DNA from: an uncultured Acetatifactor sp. | Lineage (GTDB): Bacteria; Bacillota; Clostridia; Lachnospirales; Lachnospiraceae | Length of the DNA stretch: 64,000 nt | Assembly: GCA_910589655.1 (NCBI GenBank) | Contig: CAJUTJ010000015.1 | Location: 1 to 64,000 of the forward strand | Reading direction: 5' to 3' | Part shown: positions 42,511 to 51,896 of the stretch, piece by piece | Layout: every line of letters begins with the position of its first letter | Numbering within the stretch: position 1 is the stretch's first letter | Program-made: the position numbers and the translations under genes | Notes under the pieces: generated by a model | Told to the model about the DNA's origin: nothing | Database searches by the model: none | What the model saw: the letters and a program-made list of their open reading frames with translations, nothing else

Positions 42511-44937
42511 TTATACTTCCAAGCGCAGGATCTCTCCTGCTTTTACCATAATTTCTCTGCTTTGTCCTTCATACAGCACCAAAGTGTGATAATCGGAATC
42601 CGCCTTTATTTCGGCCGACACGACTTTACCGTTTTTCCAATTCATAGACAGCTCTGCGTTCCCCACAAGACGAAGCCCTCTCACGGAACCTGTCTCCCAC
42701 TGTCTGGGCAGAGCGGGAAGCAATACGATTCTCTCCTTGCTGCTCTGCACCAGCATCCGGCACATAGCGGCGCAGATTCCGAAATTCCCGTCTATCTGGA
42801 AGGGCGGATGTCTGTCAAAGAGATTGGGATAAGTGGAAAGCTCCAGCATCTTCTCTATGCTCTCGTAAGCCTTTTCCCTGTCCCAGAGGCTTGCATAGTG
42901 ATTGGTTATCCACGCTCTGCTCCAACCGGTATGTCCGCCGCCGTTGGACAGCCTCCGCTCCAAGGTCTTCTTCGCGGCCTCCGCCAGCTCCGGCGTTCCG
43001 TCTACGGTGATCTGTCCGGAAGGATACAAACCGTACAGATGAGAAATGTGACGGTGTCCCAAATCCACTTCCTCATAATCCTTCATCCATTCCATGATGG
43101 TACCCGTTCCGGGGCTGATCCGGGTGGGCATCAGCCTGCTCTCACATTCGGCAATCTGCCGCATCAGCTGAGCGATATCTTCCACGTCGGCAATATCACA
43201 ACCCTCCGGAACCTCTTCTCCCAATGCTTCCCACGCTTCCATGCAGCCGGTGAAAAGTTCTCTGAGAATCTGGTTGTCCATGGTTGCTCCTACACAGCAC
43301 GCCCCCACCTCTCCGTTGGGCAGGCGGTAACTGTTTTCCGGAGATACGGAAGGATTTGTGACCAGATACCCGTCCGTTTCCGTCAGGAAATCCACAAAAA
43401 ACAACGCCGATTCCGCCATAACGGGAAAAGCCCTCTTCAGAAAGTCTATGTCCTGTGTATACTGATAATGCATCCAGAGATGAGTGCTCAGCCACGCGCC
43501 CCCCAGAGTCCAGTAAGTGCCGGGATACCAAACATCCTGAGGCGCTGTATCTCCATGGATGTCCGTATTGTGATGCGCTGTAAAGCCCCTGCATCCGTAC
43601 ATTTCTCTGGCTGTCCTTCTGCCGTTTTTTCGCACCTTATCCAGCAATTCGAACAAAGGCAGATGGCATTCCGACAAATTACAGCTTTCCACATGCCAAT
43701 AATTCATTTCCGTATTGATATTAATTGTATACTTACTGTCCCAAGGCGGGAAAAAATCTTTATTCCATAGTCCTTGGAGGGTGGAAGGCAGTCCGCCTTT
43801 CCTGCTGCAGGCAATGGTCAGATACCTTCCAAAGTCAAACAACAGCTTTGTCAAACCCACATCCGCTTTCCCTTGTGCTGCCTGCTGCAGGCGGACGTCC
43901 GTGGGCAGGTTGTTGGATTCCGCAGCTCCTTCTATATCAAAAGCAAAACGGTGGTATAAGGCACTATAATCCTTTACATGTTCTTCCAACCGTTGGGCAA
44001 AGGAAATTCCGACCGCCTTGTCAAAGCGTTCTTGCAGCTTTTCCGTCAAAAGCGCCTGAAGAGCCTGCTGGTATCCGTATTCCTCCTGCTCTCTTGCCGA
44101 CAAGCCTTGGGGCAGACTTAAAAGTTTTCTATCCTTTCGGAGGTATTTGTCCACATAAGCGTCCTTTTCTTCTGCGCTGTAGTGGTATGTAGTATCCGCA
44201 GCGAAGCAAAGCGTCACTTCTTTGGCGCCCTCCACTTGAAGGCATTCTCCTATGGTCTTTACCTTTCCGCCCACTGCTTCCGCGCGGAGCGCCATTGCAA
44301 ATTCATATCCGCCCCTTCCCAGATTGCCGTAAAGCATAATGGCATTGTCACCTAACTTTTTCACTCCGTCAAAGCATTTTCCCCGGCGGAGCCTTGCCAA
44401 AAAGTCAACCGTGCCTTCCCCTTCTGCGGAAAATCTCATGAAAATGCAGTCTGCCGGATGGGAAGCAAAATATTCTCTCTTATATAAAGTGTTACCGCTG
44501 CGAAAACGGCATTCCGCCACAGCGGTGTCCAGAGAAAGGCTGCGTTCATATTCCGTCATGCCCTCACAGAGAACCATATTTCCTATTTTACCGCTCTTTC
44601 TCTCTCTGGCATTCGGCATATTATCGAAAAAGAACTGTACCTCTCCCAATGTCTGGTAAGAATGCATGCTGTCCGGACAGCCCGACAGAGCCGCTTCCAT
44701 CAGTTTCTCCGCCTTACTTATGCTGCCTTCTTCCAAATATTTTCTGATCCGGGGAAGAGTTTCCTTTGCATCAGGGTTCAACCGGTCAACGCATCCGCCA
44801 TACCACATGCTCTCTTCATTGACCTGAAGCAGCTCCCTGTCCGTTCCCCCATATACCATCGCCCCCACTCTTCCGTTTCCGAGGGGAAGCGCCTCCTCCC
44901 ACTCTGCCGCGGGCTTTTGATACCACAATTTACTCAT
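42511..44937 (-). CDS. glycoside hydrolase family 95 (alpha-L-fucosidase type)
   Basis: This protein of about 808 residues has the GH95 layout: an N-terminal beta-domain starting LWYQKPAAEWEEALPLGNGRVGAMVYGG, and an (alpha/alpha)6 barrel with TININTEMNYWHVESCNLSECH and HHNTDIHGDTAPQD. The VSPENSYRLPNGE and MEWMKDYEEVDLGHRHISHLYGLYPSGQI segments carry catalytic residues in characterised members. GH95 enzymes invert alpha-1,2-L-fucosides; some cleave L-galactosides. There is no signal peptide, so substrates are probably imported. The start at 44937 (MSKLWYQ) has GAGGT upstream. It lies between the ABC importer and the AraC regulator. Confidence 0.92.
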   Translation of the reverse strand: MSKLWYQKPAAEWEEALPLGNGRVGAMVYGGTDRELLQVNEESMWYGGCVDRLNPDAKETLPRIRKYLEEGSISKAEKLMEAALSGCPDSMHSYQTLGEVQFFFDNMPNARERKSGKIGNMVLCEGMTEYERSLSLDTAVAECRFRSGNTLYKREYFASHPADCIFMRFSAEGEGTVDFLARLRRGKCFDGVKKLGDNAIMLYGNLGRGGYEFAMALRAEAVGGKVKTIGECLQVEGAKEVTLCFAADTTYHYSAEEKDAYVDKYLRKDRKLLSLPQGLSAREQEEYGYQQALQALLTEKLQERFDKAVGISFAQRLEEHVKDYSALYHRFAFDIEGAAESNNLPTDVRLQQAAQGKADVGLTKLLFDFGRYLTIACSRKGGLPSTLQGLWNKDFFPPWDSKYTININTEMNYWHVESCNLSECHLPLFELLDKVRKNGRRTAREMYGCRGFTAHHNTDIHGDTAPQDVWYPGTYWTLGGAWLSTHLWMHYQYTQDIDFLKRAFPVMAESALFFVDFLTETDGYLVTNPSVSPENSYRLPNGEVGACCVGATMDNQILRELFTGCMEAWEALGEEVPEGCDIADVEDIAQLMRQIAECESRLMPTRISPGTGTIMEWMKDYEEVDLGHRHISHLYGLYPSGQITVDGTPELAEAAKKTLERRLSNGGGHTGWSRAWITNHYASLWDREKAYESIEKMLELSTYPNLFDRHPPFQIDGNFGICAAMCRMLVQSSKERIVLLPALPRQWETGSVRGLRLVGNAELSMNWKNGKVVSAEIKADSDYHTLVLYEGQSREIMVKAGEILRLEV

Positions 44938-44980
44938 ATTAAAATTTACCTCATTTTTAACCATGTTTGCTGCCAGTTTC

Positions 44981-45096
44981 GGGCAGAGACCCGTAAAACC
45001 TTTGGTTTTACGGGTTCGCTTCGCTCGTCAAATGGCCATATAGACATCTGCTCGAGCAAGCTCGGCAGATGTCTATACAGCCACTTGACTCTGCCC
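44981..45096 (-). other. predicted three-way-junction structure upstream of GH95
   Basis: An 8-bp closing stem GGGCAGAG (44981-44988) with CTCTGCCC (45089-45096) encloses a perfect 12-bp hairpin (44989-45000 with 45004-45015). It also encloses a long interrupted hairpin (45028-45059 with 45060-45088) that includes AGACATCTGC/GCAGATGTCT and CGAGC/GCTCG. It lies in the 271-bp gap between the solute-binding-protein gene and GH95, about 45 bp before the GH95 start. It might be an attenuator, a structured leader or a repeat element; no known riboswitch is recognised. Confidence 0.65.
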
Positions 45097-45142
45097 TTTG
45101 CGGATATTATACCATGATTTTACTAATTTTGGATACAGGAAA

Positions 45143-45168
45143 TTCCCTGTGGCATAAACCACAGGGAA
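45143..45168 (-). terminator. hairpin after the solute-binding-protein gene
   Basis: A perfect 10-bp stem (45143-45152 with 45159-45168), 41 bp past the stop, has little T run on the minus strand. It may be a partial terminator or an mRNA 3'-end stabiliser between the highly expressed binding protein gene and GH95. Confidence 0.55.
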
Positions 45169-45208
45169 CTCCTGAAAATATTTATAAGCATTTTAAAGCT
45201 TAGGAGGC

Positions 45209-46747
45209 TTATTTACCATTCAGTTCGTCAAGAACCTTCTGTACGTTCAGCTCGGTAGCAACTTCTTCATAAGCTGCAACACCCTGCTCAACGGTCATTT
45301 CGCCCATAACTACCTTAGCAAGGATATCTGCCTTCTCCAGCTCCAGATCGGATGTGATCATGTTCAGAGTCTCGGATACGGGAGTAATAGGTGTCTGTAC
45401 TGCAACTGCATCGGTAATTGCAAGGGAATTTACAACTGCGTCAGCCTGTGCAACCTTTTTGTCGGTCAGCTCCATAGGAGTGAGGGACAACCAAGGGGTA
45501 ATCCATACGCTGGTGGTAACTGCACTAGGGTCAGCCAAGTTGGGAAGAGGCTTAACATTGTCGCCGTCCTGCTCCCAGTGAACGCCTTCAACACCACTCT
45601 GGAACAACAGCTGGCCTTCGCCGCCGTCATGCATGTACTCGAAGAAGTATTTGAAGATCTGCTCTGCCTTCTCATCGCTTACTTCAGAGGAGATACACAG
45701 ACCGCTCAATGTTGCAAAGGAATAGGTTGCACCGCTGATAGGCTCAATTGCAAGTGCGATAGCGCCTTCATTGTTTGCTACCAATCTTTCCTGAAGAGTA
45801 CCGCCCCACTTACCGGACCAGTAGTTAAATACGCCAACCTTACCTTCATACCATGCGTCACGGCAGGTAGAGGTGGTATTGGTGATGATTTCCATATCAA
45901 GCAGGCCTTCCTTGTAAGCGTCCTGCATTCTCTGCATTGCATCTGCCATATTGGGCTGTGCAAAACCGTCTTTCCACTCACCGTTCTCTCTATAGAAGCC
46001 GTACTGTGCTCCCTGATAGAACTCAGGCAGGTTCTGAGGGCTCTTTACGCCGGGTGCGGTCAAACCGATCTCACACTCGGGAATCTCAGCCTTAAAGCGA
46101 CGGATCATCTCAAGGAACTCATCATAAGTCTTGGGTACTTCCATGTTCAGACGCTCCAGCCAGTCGCCACGTACATAAGTACATGCTGCGGAAGGAACTT
46201 CCTTGGGTACTGCATAAACCTTGCCGTCGATAGCGATTGCATCCCAGATTTCGGGATCAACCTTATCCCAAAGACCGGAAGACTTCAACATAGGAGTCAA
46301 ATCCTTGATTGCTCCCTGAGAAGCATACAGTGCAAGGTTAGCACCGTTCAAGTCGAATACTTCGGGAACTTCATGGGAAGCAAATGCCAGCTTCAGCTTG
46401 TCATAGTACTCGTTGTTAGGAATAAACTGATGATCCAGATGAATGCCGGTAAATTTCTCAAACTCAGCAAACCACTGCTCGGCACCATTCTCTTCATTCA
46501 AACCGTCATGGGTCCACCATGAAATAGATTCCGGCTTCTCAATCTCCTTGGGAGCTTCACTGCTTGCTGCTGCACTGCTGCCTGCCGCATCAGAGCTGGC
46601 TGCACTGCTGCTTGCTGCAGGTGCGTCAGAGCTGGGTGCCGCACTGCTGCTTGCTGCGGGTGCTTCATCGCCACAGCCAACAACCGTCATTGCCATAGCA
46701 GATGCCAGAGCAACCGCTACCAGTTTCTTGGTCACATTTTTTTTCAT
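45209..46747 (-). CDS. extracellular sugar-binding lipoprotein (ABC importer)
   Basis: This 512-residue solute-binding protein has a lipoprotein signal peptide (MKKNVTKKLVAVALASAMAM, lipobox VVGC, Cys25) and a Ser/Ala low-complexity linker to about residue 72. It then has a type-1 carbohydrate-binding fold (SISWWTHDGLNEENGAEQWF; VPEVFDLNGANLALYASQG; EVPSAACTYVRGDWLERLN). The AACTYVRGDWLERLNM segment is typical of the LplA/YtcQ branch serving oligosaccharide importers. It is third in the transcript order LplB-like, LplC-like, binding protein. The ribosome binding site is AAAGGAGG. Confidence 0.93.
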   Translation of the reverse strand: MKKNVTKKLVAVALASAMAMTVVGCGDEAPAASSSAAPSSDAPAASSSAASSDAAGSSAAASSEAPKEIEKPESISWWTHDGLNEENGAEQWFAEFEKFTGIHLDHQFIPNNEYYDKLKLAFASHEVPEVFDLNGANLALYASQGAIKDLTPMLKSSGLWDKVDPEIWDAIAIDGKVYAVPKEVPSAACTYVRGDWLERLNMEVPKTYDEFLEMIRRFKAEIPECEIGLTAPGVKSPQNLPEFYQGAQYGFYRENGEWKDGFAQPNMADAMQRMQDAYKEGLLDMEIITNTTSTCRDAWYEGKVGVFNYWSGKWGGTLQERLVANNEGAIALAIEPISGATYSFATLSGLCISSEVSDEKAEQIFKYFFEYMHDGGEGQLLFQSGVEGVHWEQDGDNVKPLPNLADPSAVTTSVWITPWLSLTPMELTDKKVAQADAVVNSLAITDAVAVQTPITPVSETLNMITSDLELEKADILAKVVMGEMTVEQGVAAYEEVATELNVQKVLDELNGK

Positions 46748-46771
46748 ATTAATCCTCCTTTAATTTATATC

Positions 46772-47635
46772 TTAACCCTTGACAGCACCGACTGTTACAC
46801 CTTTCGTAAAGTACTTCTGTACAAAGGGATAGATAATGAGAAATGGAAATACTACTACTACTACTACCGCACTCTTCAGCATATCGTCGGAAGCCGAAAT
46901 CGCCGTTCCCGACAGTGCGTCCTGAAGAATCAATTCTCTAACCTTTACCTGGAAATTCATCTTTGTGTTGTCCTGCATATACAAAATGAAAGGCATGTAC
47001 TCATTCCATGTTCCTACGGCGATGAACAATCCCACGGATGCCAGTGCCGGTTTGGAGAGAGGAAGTACAATCTTCCAGAAGGTTCTCAAAGGAGTACAGC
47101 CGTCCAGCTCTGCCGCTTCGTAAAGGGTGCTGGGGATACTCTCGAAAAAGCTTCGCATCAATACGATATTATAGGTACTTACACCTGCGGGAAGAATGAT
47201 AACAAGCAAATTGTTCATCAATCCCAGCCTTTGGATGTTCAAGTAAGCGGGAATCATACCGCCGCTGAACAACATGGTAAACATAATATATCCGATCATC
47301 AGCTTCCTGCCGGGGATCTCCTGCTGCAGAATAACATACGCCGCCAAAGTCGTCATCAGCAAACCTACTGCCGTTGCGCCTATGGTAGTATACACAGACA
47401 CGAAGAAAGGCAAGTATAACGATTTCTTAGACAAAATAGTCTGGTAAGCATAAAAGCTGATCTGCTTCGGCCAAAGTCTGATACCTACCGAAGTAGGATC
47501 CAATGAATCCACGATAACCTTCCACAGGGGAATAACCATAATCAGCATCAGGAAGCACAGGAATATAACATTACATATAACAAAGATAGTTCTTCCGCGT
47601 CTGCCCTTTTTAAAGGACAATTTTTCCGTCATCAT
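46772..47635 (-). CDS. carbohydrate ABC transporter permease, LplC/YtcP type
   Basis: This 287-residue inner-membrane subunit has six predicted helices. The EAA loop EAAELDGCTPLRTFWKIVLPLSKPALA near residue 195 contacts the ATPase. It pairs with the preceding permease, whose stop overlaps its start (ATGATG; 4-bp overlap), so the two are translationally coupled. No ATP-binding subunit gene is in the locus; such importers commonly share an MsmX-like ATPase encoded elsewhere. Confidence 0.94.
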   Translation of the reverse strand: MMTEKLSFKKGRRGRTIFVICNVIFLCFLMLIMVIPLWKVIVDSLDPTSVGIRLWPKQISFYAYQTILSKKSLYLPFFVSVYTTIGATAVGLLMTTLAAYVILQQEIPGRKLMIGYIMFTMLFSGGMIPAYLNIQRLGLMNNLLVIILPAGVSTYNIVLMRSFFESIPSTLYEAAELDGCTPLRTFWKIVLPLSKPALASVGLFIAVGTWNEYMPFILYMQDNTKMNFQVKVRELILQDALSGTAISASDDMLKSAVVVVVVFPFLIIYPFVQKYFTKGVTVGAVKG

Positions 47636-48579
47636 CCTAAGATTCCCTCCCCCTTGATCTTCTTATTCAGCTTGTTTGCTATGGTAATCAAAATTACGGA
47701 GATTACCGATTTAAACAAACCGGAGGCCGTAGACACACCATAGTTTGCGCTTACAATACCCATTCGGTATACATATGTTCCGATAACATCGGAGGACTTA
47801 ATAACACTGTCGTTCTGCAATACGAATACGGAGTCGAACAAGTTCAGAACCTTTGCCAGATTCAGGATAAACACTGTCAAAATCGTAATGCTGATTGCAG
47901 GGATGGAGACATATTTTACTCTCTGCCAGTGAGTTGCACCGTCGATTGCCGCCGCCTCGTACATCTCCTGATCTACACCGGCCAGCGCGGCTATGTAAAT
48001 AATGGTTCCCCAACCTGTCTCCTTCCAGAGATTTAATAGGTAGAATACTACTCTCCACCAGCTGTCACTAGCCAAGAAGTAAATGGGTTCATGCCCGAAA
48101 GCAGTGATAATGGCATTTACCATACCGGACTGGGGTGACAGGAACAATGTAAAGATAGATGCTACAACAACCCATGAAATAAAGTGGGGTATGTAAACGA
48201 TGGTCTGTGTCACCTTACGGAATGCGACACTCTTGATTTCATCAATCAATAATGCCAGACCGACACTGAACACCATACCTAGCACCAGCTTAATTGTACT
48301 GAGCTCGATTGTATTCCGGAATGCTCTCCAGAATCTCGCACTGCGAAAGAGGTATCCAAAATTTTCGAACCCTACCCATGTAGGCTCTTTAAACGGTGTG
48401 TAGTCATAAAAAGCAAACTTAATACCGTATATAGGGAAATAATGGAATACCAGCAATGAAAGAAATACCGGCAGGAACATGAGATAGAACCATCTATAAT
48501 GATAGATGTCTACCATTTTTTGTTTAAAGTTTTTCTTAGGTGGTACATATTTAGTTGTTTTTTCTTTACTAGACTTCAT
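47632..48579 (-). CDS. carbohydrate ABC transporter permease, LplB type
   Basis: This is a protein of about 315 residues. A basic cytoplasmic N-terminus is followed by YHYRWFYLMFLPVFLSLLVFHYFPIYG, the usual first helix of LplB-like permeases, then six helices and an EAA loop (EAAAIDGATHWQRVKYVSIPAI near residue 210). It heads the transport operon, with about 300 bp of leader (48580-48877) in which I see no gene or clear promoter. The start at 48579 (ATG) lies 11 bp from AGGAGG; a TTG two codons upstream is nearer and remains possible. Confidence 0.92.
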   Translation of the reverse strand: MKSSKEKTTKYVPPKKNFKQKMVDIYHYRWFYLMFLPVFLSLLVFHYFPIYGIKFAFYDYTPFKEPTWVGFENFGYLFRSARFWRAFRNTIELSTIKLVLGMVFSVGLALLIDEIKSVAFRKVTQTIVYIPHFISWVVVASIFTLFLSPQSGMVNAIITAFGHEPIYFLASDSWWRVVFYLLNLWKETGWGTIIYIAALAGVDQEMYEAAAIDGATHWQRVKYVSIPAISITILTVFILNLAKVLNLFDSVFVLQNDSVIKSSDVIGTYVYRMGIVSANYGVSTASGLFKSVISVILITIANKLNKKIKGEGILG

Positions 48580-48877
48580 GTGCAACCTGACCTCCTTCTG
48601 GCATTTACGATACCATTCTCAAGGCAGGTGCAACAAGGTACAATTCTTCTATCAAAAGTATTGGTTCATAAAATTTTAAGAAGGAACCATTTTTCAAAAT
48701 CCGGGGTACAATATTTCAAAGCTGTGTATTTTCAAGGGATTTTTATATGTTTTTTAGAAATTATTAATAAAGTTAAGACAAAAATAAGAGAAAAGTGCGA
48801 TAGATTTTATCTGCGTCACGAGGCCGGAACGGAACGAACCAAAACAGATCCGTCCGGCACACGGCGCATATGCATTT

Positions 48878-50287
48878 TTACTTCAAATGTTCATTTATGT
48901 ATATACTGACTCTGTTTTGGATAACGGATGCTACTTCGGCGGCGTCCTTTCCTTTCTCAAAATAGGCTCCGGCTTCTTCCATAATAATCTCCATGATACC
49001 GGAGTCATTGCCGTAACTGCGATACGTATTTTCCACGAGAGCCCGGTAAGTTTCCGCATCCTCCTCCGTAATACAGGATAATTCCACCGACGCTTCCCCC
49101 TCTGCCACCACCGTGTACCTTCCCGTCTCTTGCTTTATGCCGTCCACCAACCGGTATTCCGGAGTAAGCGCTTCTTGAATCCTTTCTTCGGATACCGATC
49201 TCAGCAGCGGAATTCCTGTCGTTTCTCTCTGTGCATCCACGGTGAGATAGGTTTTAATAAACTCCCATGCTCCTTCCTGATTACCACTGTTCCGGCATAT
49301 GGAAAAGCATTCCCCATAAGGTCTGGCCACTCCCCCGCCTAAGTCCTTCTCCCCGTCTGCCACGGGATAACCCGGCCAGAGAATATCTTCGTCGCCAAAT
49401 TGTATCCTTTGCCCCGCCACGTTCCAAGGCGAGGCCATAATCACCGGCTCCCAGAACACCTTTCCGCTCCGCAATGTCTCATGATAAGAAAAGTCGGGTG
49501 CAAGCACAAGCTGATCGGGAAAGGTATCGGACCATTCCAGCAGTTCCACGAACGCCGGAGTGTCAAAGCAGCATTCTCCGCTGTTCCAATCCACAAAATT
49601 CTCCAAGCATCCGCTGCATACAGTGAAAAACGCAAGCTCTTTTGAATGGTTCAGCGTGAGCCATTCCGCATGAGGACTGTGGGCAAATGCCTGAATCATC
49701 TCTCCCATTTCCCAGCTTTCCGTAACGCCTCTCCCCACTCCTATTTCTTCGGCTTTTCCGCATACCGTTTCCACGGAAAAGCTGGTGGGAAGTGTATATA
49801 ATTTTCCGTCCGTCTCAAAGGCCTGCAGAATATTTTCATAGTAATCGCTCCTTCGGAAGTCCTCATCCGCCTCCATAAAGTCATACAGGTTCTCCATAAG
49901 CTTTTCCGAAGCGATAAGAGGAGAGTAGAAAGCCCCATCCCAAATCACCAAATCCGGTCCCTTACCTGACAAAATGTCCAGCGTGAGCCGTGTCTGCAAA
50001 TCTTCGTTACTCCCGCCGGCTTCCTCCTGCTCATATTCTTTTATCTCAACAAAATAAGTCCGGCTCTTCTCGTTAAAAGCGTTAATTCTTTCCAAAGTGC
50101 TTCTGCTTGGCCACGTGACCACTGCCGTCAACACCTTGCGGCCGTTAGGGCCGACAGAATTTCCCCCTTCATCGGCACTGCCCTGCCCTCTCTCGTCGGC
50201 CTCCGCCCCACAGCCTGCCAGTAATAGACAGACAAAATGCAATACCAAAAAAATACATAGACTCTTATATCCTATCTTTTTACTCAT
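48878..50287 (-). CDS. second extracellular solute-binding lipoprotein
   Basis: This 469-residue protein has a lipoprotein signal (IFLVLHFVCLLLAGC, Cys near 27) and a divergent type-1 sugar-binding fold: STLERINAFNEKSR, LDILSGKGPDLVIWDG, YENILQAFETDGKLYTLPTSFSVE, and EGAWEFIKTYLT. It differs clearly from the binding protein at 45209-46747, so it may deliver another ligand to the same permeases, or serve as a sensor partner for the membrane AraC regulator. The start at 50287 follows a G-rich ribosome binding site; the gene overlaps or abuts the upstream lipoprotein gene. Confidence 0.82.
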   Translation of the reverse strand: MSKKIGYKSLCIFLVLHFVCLLLAGCGAEADERGQGSADEGGNSVGPNGRKVLTAVVTWPSRSTLERINAFNEKSRTYFVEIKEYEQEEAGGSNEDLQTRLTLDILSGKGPDLVIWDGAFYSPLIASEKLMENLYDFMEADEDFRRSDYYENILQAFETDGKLYTLPTSFSVETVCGKAEEIGVGRGVTESWEMGEMIQAFAHSPHAEWLTLNHSKELAFFTVCSGCLENFVDWNSGECCFDTPAFVELLEWSDTFPDQLVLAPDFSYHETLRSGKVFWEPVIMASPWNVAGQRIQFGDEDILWPGYPVADGEKDLGGGVARPYGECFSICRNSGNQEGAWEFIKTYLTVDAQRETTGIPLLRSVSEERIQEALTPEYRLVDGIKQETGRYTVVAEGEASVELSCITEEDAETYRALVENTYRSYGNDSGIMEIIMEEAGAYFEKGKDAAEVASVIQNRVSIYINEHLK

Positions 50288-50322
50288 GCTGCCCCCCCTT
50301 ACCAGAAAATAAGTCCTGCTCT

Positions 50323-51465
50323 TTACCATTCCACAGGTATATAGCGGAATACATAGTTTTCGTCTTCATAGCTCATTACGCACACTCTGCCGTCCCACAG
50401 AAATCCCATAGCCAAGATATCCTGTCCGTTGCCGACAATGTTTTCTATTGTCAATACCTGTCTCAGTTCCGTGCCGTCATAACTCCAGACGCCCTCCCCT
50501 TTGTTAGCCAGCAGCAGCTCCGTATTGACACCTGCCTGAAGCACGCTGAAAGTAGGACGCATAGCATTTTCCGGCAGATTTGCACACTTCTCAATGCTGC
50601 CCTTTTCAATATCAATCACTCCCAAAATATCATCTCCGCTTACATTGAACACACCGTACAAAGCTCCGGAGCGGCCCATACCGATACCAATGATTTCTCC
50701 GCTAAAGTTCAGGCTTCCCACAGACTGCCGTCCAAGGTCAATCACCATAATTTTCTCGCTGGACGCAAAATAATAATTTCCTTGCCGGTCTACTGCCATC
50801 CAATCGGGAATGGTAATTCCGCCTTTCACGCTTTCCGTTATATCAATAGTCTGTTCCGGTTCCCCGTTTCTGCCCACCACCCAGATTTCTGTTCTTCTGT
50901 CGGCCAGAGCATCATCCGTTTTCTGAGAAAACAGCAAATGCCACCTTCCTTGACTGTCTATACATGCCCTATATGCAAACATATCCTTGGGAATCTCCAG
51001 TGCAAACTGCTGCACCGTATCCTCCTCTATTCCGATTCTGCCCGCAAAATAGGACTCCTCCGCCGGATGATCCCCGTTAAACTCTCCCAAAAAGCCCGTG
51101 GTATAGATACTGTCCCCGCCTATGGCCTTGCAAGAGCTCATAAAAGAGGTTCCCTGATACATTACGACGGCTTCATTGAAATTGATTTCCGGCCGCGTCA
51201 CCGGGCTGTTTTCCGAATTGTCCGCAGCCGGCGGATTCGCCCCTTCATTGAAGCTTCCTGCTCCGTTCAAATCCTGTGTCCCCACCCATTCCCCGGTTCC
51301 CATAACATTGATATCCACTCCGCCTGACATAAACACCCTCATATCTTCCACTTTTGCAATGTCTGCTTCCGGATCCCCGCATCCTCCGAAAAACAACATT
51401 ACAAACACCAGCACCAAAAGCACCACCTGTATTCTCTTTATTTTTGTCATTGTCGATTCTGTCAT
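50323..51465 (-). CDS. uncharacterised lipoprotein, possible beta-propeller
   Basis: This 380-residue protein has a lipoprotein signal (VLLVLVFVMLFFGGC, Cys near 29) and an acidic linker. The region from about residue 85 has repeating beta-strand blocks: SQGRWHLLFSQ, DRQGNYYFASSEKIMVIDL, GRSGALYGVFNV, TELLLANKGEGVWSYDG, MGFLWDGRVCVMSYED. The spacing of these xxDxxGxxY-type blades suggests a six- or seven-blade propeller like those that accompany sugar-binding lipoproteins. It precedes the second binding lipoprotein with a 36-bp gap and likely shares its transcript. Function is unknown. Confidence 0.65.
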   Translation of the reverse strand: MTESTMTKIKRIQVVLLVLVFVMLFFGGCGDPEADIAKVEDMRVFMSGGVDINVMGTGEWVGTQDLNGAGSFNEGANPPAADNSENSPVTRPEINFNEAVVMYQGTSFMSSCKAIGGDSIYTTGFLGEFNGDHPAEESYFAGRIGIEEDTVQQFALEIPKDMFAYRACIDSQGRWHLLFSQKTDDALADRRTEIWVVGRNGEPEQTIDITESVKGGITIPDWMAVDRQGNYYFASSEKIMVIDLGRQSVGSLNFSGEIIGIGMGRSGALYGVFNVSGDDILGVIDIEKGSIEKCANLPENAMRPTFSVLQAGVNTELLLANKGEGVWSYDGTELRQVLTIENIVGNGQDILAMGFLWDGRVCVMSYEDENYVFRYIPVEW

Positions 51466-51782
51466 ATGTAATTCCCCCGCTTCTGTTTTTGGCTCCTGCC
51501 TCTGTAGTTCACAGTATAAGCATGCTTTTTCCGAACTGCAATAGGGTTCATAAATCCTTAAACCCTTTCACCGCAGTTTTAAATCATTCTTCAAAAGGCT
51601 TAACATTTTATTCCGGAATCTTCATAAAAACTTCATAATTCATAAAGTTTTATTTATTTTTGTTCGTATTCTGACAATCACACAAAATAGAATGGGAAAG
51701 GACGCGAACAAATCGGGGAAATGCTTTTTCAAACTCTTTTTGAAAGGTATCACCGCGGCAGGCGGTGCTTGTAATAACGACA

Positions 51783-51819
51783 AAAGCTGTCGAAACCGAT
51801 CTACCGGTTCGACAGCTTT
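51783..51819 (-). terminator. hairpin downstream of the aldolase gene
   Basis: A stem AAAGCTGTCGA with TCGACAGCTTT and an inner ACCG/CGGT lies 78 bp past the aldolase stop, with A/T-rich flanks on both sides; it probably ends aldolase transcription. The rest of the 431-bp gap 51466-51896 shows no credible gene. Confidence 0.65.
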
Positions 51820-51896
51820 AAAATTATTTCCTTTTACATTATTTCTTTTTATATTATGGTAAATATTCGTAACGCTTCTATTTCCCAAAGCACTTA

